Source of the DNA: Leptofilum sp041748655
Lineage (GTDB): Bacteria; Chloroflexota; Anaerolineae; Promineifilales; Promineifilaceae
Length of the DNA: 64,000 nt
NCBI GenBank assembly: GCA_041748655.1
Contig: JBGTCV010000143.1
Coordinates: 1-64,000, forward strand
Reading direction: 5' to 3'
A model generated the notes under the pieces. The model searched no databases and was not told the DNA's origin. It saw nothing but the letters and a program-made list of their open reading frames with translations. Shown in pieces: positions 61,846-64,000 of the stretch. Both the position numbers and the translations under genes were made by a program. Numbering within the stretch: position 1 is the first letter of the stretch; each line of letters starts with the position of its first letter.

Positions 61846-62687
61846 CAACGATTACTCCCCCTCGCGTCCGTAAAAAGCTGACATTCCGCTTTCTACTTTA
61901 CCTGCCGCTGCTGCTAGCGACCGTGTTTTACCTGATTCCGCTCTATTTGATGCTGAATACCGGGTTTAAGAGCTTTGCTGAAGTGAATTTGCAAACGATG
62001 TGGCGGCTGCCGTCGGGGCTTCATTTTGACAATTTTACGGCCGCTTTTCAACAGTTAGCCCCCGCTTTGTGGAACAGCATCCGGCTGGTTATTCCTGCTG
62101 CCTTTATCTCTTCGATGCTGGGTTCGATCAACGGTTTTATTTTGGCCCGCTGGAAGTTTAAGGGAGCCGACTTTATCTTCCCGTTTTTGTTGTTTGGTAT
62201 GTTTATTCCGTACCAAAGTATTTTGATTCCCCTGGTGCAGTTTATGCGGGAAATCAATTTGTACGGTGGGGTGCCCGGTCTGGTGCTCACGCATGTTATC
62301 TACGGCATTCCCATTACGACGCTGACGTTCCGCAACTATTATGCTTCGGTGCCTAAAGAGCTAATTGAATCGGCCCGTATTGATGGGGCGGGCTTGCTGG
62401 AGACCTATTGGCACATTTTGCTGCCAATCTCTATTCCCAGCTTTGTGGTGGTGCTGATCTGGCAATTTACGGCCGCCTGGAACGATTTCCTCTTCGCCGT
62501 GGTGCTGACAAATCCCTCAAGCTGGCCAATCACGGTGGCGCTAAACAATATGGCGGGCAGCCAGATTATCGAGTGGAATGTACAGATGGCCGGGGCATTT
62601 TTAGCGGCCGTACCCACCTTGCTCGTCTATATTTTCCTGGGCCGCTACTTTTTGCGCGGCCTGCTGGCGGGGGCGTTGAAGGGGTAG
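61842..62687 (+). CDS. Sugar ABC transporter permease (MalG/UgpE type)
   Basis: A 281-residue membrane protein with six hydrophobic segments, the second inner-membrane subunit. The EAA loop reads KELIESARIDGAGLLETYWH. The start is GTG and overlaps the previous stop (GTGA). No ATP-binding gene follows before the strand changes, so the ATPase must be shared and encoded elsewhere, as with MsmK-type systems. Confidence 0.94.
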   Translation: MTTITPPRVRKKLTFRFLLYLPLLLATVFYLIPLYLMLNTGFKSFAEVNLQTMWRLPSGLHFDNFTAAFQQLAPALWNSIRLVIPAAFISSMLGSINGFILARWKFKGADFIFPFLLFGMFIPYQSILIPLVQFMREINLYGGVPGLVLTHVIYGIPITTLTFRNYYASVPKELIESARIDGAGLLETYWHILLPISIPSFVVVLIWQFTAAWNDFLFAVVLTNPSSWPITVALNNMAGSQIIEWNVQMAGAFLAAVPTLLVYIFLGRYFLRGLLAGALKG

Positions 62688-62754
62688 TGAACAAGGGAAA
62701 AAGGAAGAGGGGAGAATATTGAGCTATCCCTTCCTCCTTCCCCCTTTTCACTTC

Positions 62755-63792
62755 TCACTTTTCACTTTTCACTTTTCCCCCGCCAAGAAAAGCCAACATG
62801 GCGCTGTTAACTTCTTCTGCCGCTTCGTTTTGGACCCAGTGGTTGCTGTTTGGGATGTAATGCCGCTGGATGTGGGGCACCCATTTTTCCAGATCATAGG
62901 TAAGTGATTTGCTGAGGGCAAAATCCTGTTCGCCCCAGATTAGCAGCGTTGGGGCAGCGATGAGGCTGGCTTTGTTGGCGGGCCGGTAGCGTACGGCGCG
63001 GTACCAGTTGATCATGCTGGTGATGGCACGGGGCTGGCTCATGGCGACGGCCATCATCTCCACTTCGTCGGAGGAGAAGGCGTCGGGCTGAAGGGTCATT
63101 TGCTGGAACGATTGGCGGGCGGTCTGGCGCGGGTTGAGGGTGAAGATAAGTTCCGGCAGCAGGGGGAGCTGGAAGAAGAGCATGTACCACGATTTGAGCC
63201 GCTGTTCCCATCCCTTGCGGAACTCTCGTCCCATCGCTTTGGGGTGAGGGGCGTTCATGACGATGAGCTTGTCGGTCATGTGCGGGTAGTCGGCGGCAAA
63301 CTGCCAGGCGACACCGCCGCCCCAGTCGTGGGCGATGATAACGGCCGTTTCCCTACCACATTTATGAATCAAACCTGCCACATCCTTTGTCAGCGCGTCC
63401 AGGCGATACGGCCGTATCCCCCACGGCTTGCTGCTGCGATTGTACCCCCGCTGGTCTGGCACAATGACGCGGTAGCCCGCCTGGGCCAGCGCCGGAATCT
63501 GCTTGCGCCAGGAGACCCAATGCTCCGGGAAGCCGTGCAGCAGCACCGCCAGCGGCCCATCTGCTGGCCCGGCGATGAGCGTGTGCAAAAATAGTCCATC
63601 CACCTCAATAAAATGGCAGGCCGCGTTTAATGTGGGATGGGCCGCATTCAGTTCATCCACTGCCTGAGCCGTGAGTGTGTCTGTTTTGCGGGCTAATTTG
63701 GTTAACTGCTGGTTGTGGAGGAAAATGGCCGTTCCCAGCAATCCGGCTCCAATCCACCACTTTTTCTGTTTGATCATAAATGCACAATCCAT
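62755..63792 (-). CDS. Membrane-anchored alpha/beta hydrolase, epoxide-hydrolase-like
   Basis: A 345-residue protein with a short N-terminal hydrophobic segment (about 12-26) and an alpha/beta hydrolase fold. HGFPEHWVSW carries the oxyanion site. The nucleophile is Asp in HDWGGGVAWQ, the pattern of epoxide hydrolases and dehalogenases. The acid is in WGEQDFALSKS and the histidine in NSNHWVQNEA. The last residues, KVKSEK, are encoded by a short CACTTTT tandem repeat and seem not to belong to the fold. Confidence 0.9.
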   Translation of the reverse strand: MDCAFMIKQKKWWIGAGLLGTAIFLHNQQLTKLARKTDTLTAQAVDELNAAHPTLNAACHFIEVDGLFLHTLIAGPADGPLAVLLHGFPEHWVSWRKQIPALAQAGYRVIVPDQRGYNRSSKPWGIRPYRLDALTKDVAGLIHKCGRETAVIIAHDWGGGVAWQFAADYPHMTDKLIVMNAPHPKAMGREFRKGWEQRLKSWYMLFFQLPLLPELIFTLNPRQTARQSFQQMTLQPDAFSSDEVEMMAVAMSQPRAITSMINWYRAVRYRPANKASLIAAPTLLIWGEQDFALSKSLTYDLEKWVPHIQRHYIPNSNHWVQNEAAEEVNSAMLAFLGGGKVKSEK

Positions 63793-63851
63793 TTTTGGTT
63801 GATCATACTGTGTTTATGCTGGATTTCAAGGCGCCTGGTCGAATACCTGGA

Positions 63852-63945
63852 GATAAATCCCCAGGCTATGGGGGATTTATCCTGCGCTGAACACTGATCC
63901 ACTGATTACTGACCCACTGATTACCGACCTACTGATTACCGTTCA
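63852..63945. repeat. Hairpin and 15-base tandem repeat upstream of the last gene
   Basis: GATAAATCCCC (63852-63862) and GGGGATTTATC (63871-63881) form a perfect 11-bp hairpin. Directly after, a 15-base unit ACTGATTACYGACCY is repeated three times at 63901-63945 (the last unit diverged). The gap lies between divergent genes. Confidence 0.7.
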
Positions 63946-63952
63946 CCGGTAG

Positions 63953-63958
63953 TATAAT
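63953..63958 (+). promoter_or_regulatory. Consensus -10 element six bases before a start codon
   Basis: A perfect TATAAT ends six bases before the ATG at 63965, so the transcript would begin at or near the start codon. No purine-rich ribosome binding site is visible. A leaderless mRNA is possible; the -35 region (TACTGA, 63930-63935) is weak. Confidence 0.4.
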
Positions 63959-63964
63959 CCCGCC

Positions 63965-64000
63965 ATGCATATCGGAATTGATGTTCGCCTGCCGTTTTAC
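63965..64000 (+). CDS. Start of a glycosyltransferase-like protein (partial)
   Basis: The first 12 codons read MHIGIDVRLPFY and the frame stays open to the window edge. MxIGIDxRLPxY openings are typical of GT-B glycosyltransferases of family 4. The remainder is outside the window, so function is tentative. Confidence 0.55.
   Translation, partial: MHIGIDVRLPFY

Noticed and set aside
1..64000. tRNA, rRNA and CRISPR search
   Set aside because: No TTCRA-type T-loop in cloverleaf context, no rRNA signature and no regularly spaced direct repeats with unique spacers were seen.

Overview
The window reads as one chromosomal segment of an aerobic member of the Chloroflexota, probably Anaerolineae-like. 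That placement is inference. It rests on a moderately GC-rich composition, a complete 14-subunit complex I, a Cox15-type heme A synthase, a DUF2142-type membrane glycosyltransferase, and many short intergenic palindromes of the sort abundant in that phylum. No rRNA, tRNA or CRISPR array was seen.

Layout. 0.1-1.7 kb (minus): an SDR oxidoreductase and a TlpA-like thioredoxin broken in a C8 homopolymer. 1.8-5.7 kb (plus): dnaG and rpoD. 5.9-19.6 kb (plus): nuoABCDEFGHIJKLM, one long operon with two long AT-rich hairpin repeats at nuoG/nuoH and nuoK/nuoL. 19.7-23.7 kb: a calcineurin-like phosphoesterase, a small YflT-like protein and a molybdopterin oxidoreductase. 24.1-36.1 kb: an accessory island with type I restriction genes hsdM, hsdS and hsdR. 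Between and behind them lie a REP-associated tyrosine transposase with its own REP palindromes (some inside the coding sequences of hsdM and hsdS), a nuclease-like DUF4268 protein, a coiled-coil/trypsin-like protease, a CBS-HEPN-DUF7662-DUF4268 protein and a GIY-YIG protein. 36.2-40.1 kb: a DUF2142 membrane protein (minus) and nuoN, stranded 19 kb from nuoM. 40.2-46 kb: DUF72 protein, two paralogous lipoproteins, ctaA and a lipoprotein alpha/beta hydrolase. 46-51.4 kb: a flotillin-like protein, a Wzz-type protein and a decayed NRPS module. 51.8-58 kb (minus): an AviRa-like rRNA methyltransferase, a small protein, a zinc-ribbon P-loop kinase, metY and metA (methionine synthesis) and a sensor histidine kinase. 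58.2-64 kb: aroQ, a small membrane protein, a sugar ABC transporter without ATPase, an epoxide-hydrolase-like protein and the first codons of a glycosyltransferase.

The complex I genes, ctaA and the quinone-linked or redox genes point to oxygen respiration. metA and metY form a two-gene acylation/sulfhydrylation route to homocysteine. The type I system with its attached genes is the most likely place for undescribed biology: at least three of the attached proteins carry nuclease, HEPN or protease signatures typical of anti-phage conflict systems, and they sit in the same transcription direction with very short gaps.

Across the whole window the palindrome ACGGCCGT occurs about 54 times by eye, where about one is expected by chance. 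It appears in all three reading frames and between genes, so it behaves as a genome-wide iterated DNA word comparable to cyanobacterial HIP1.
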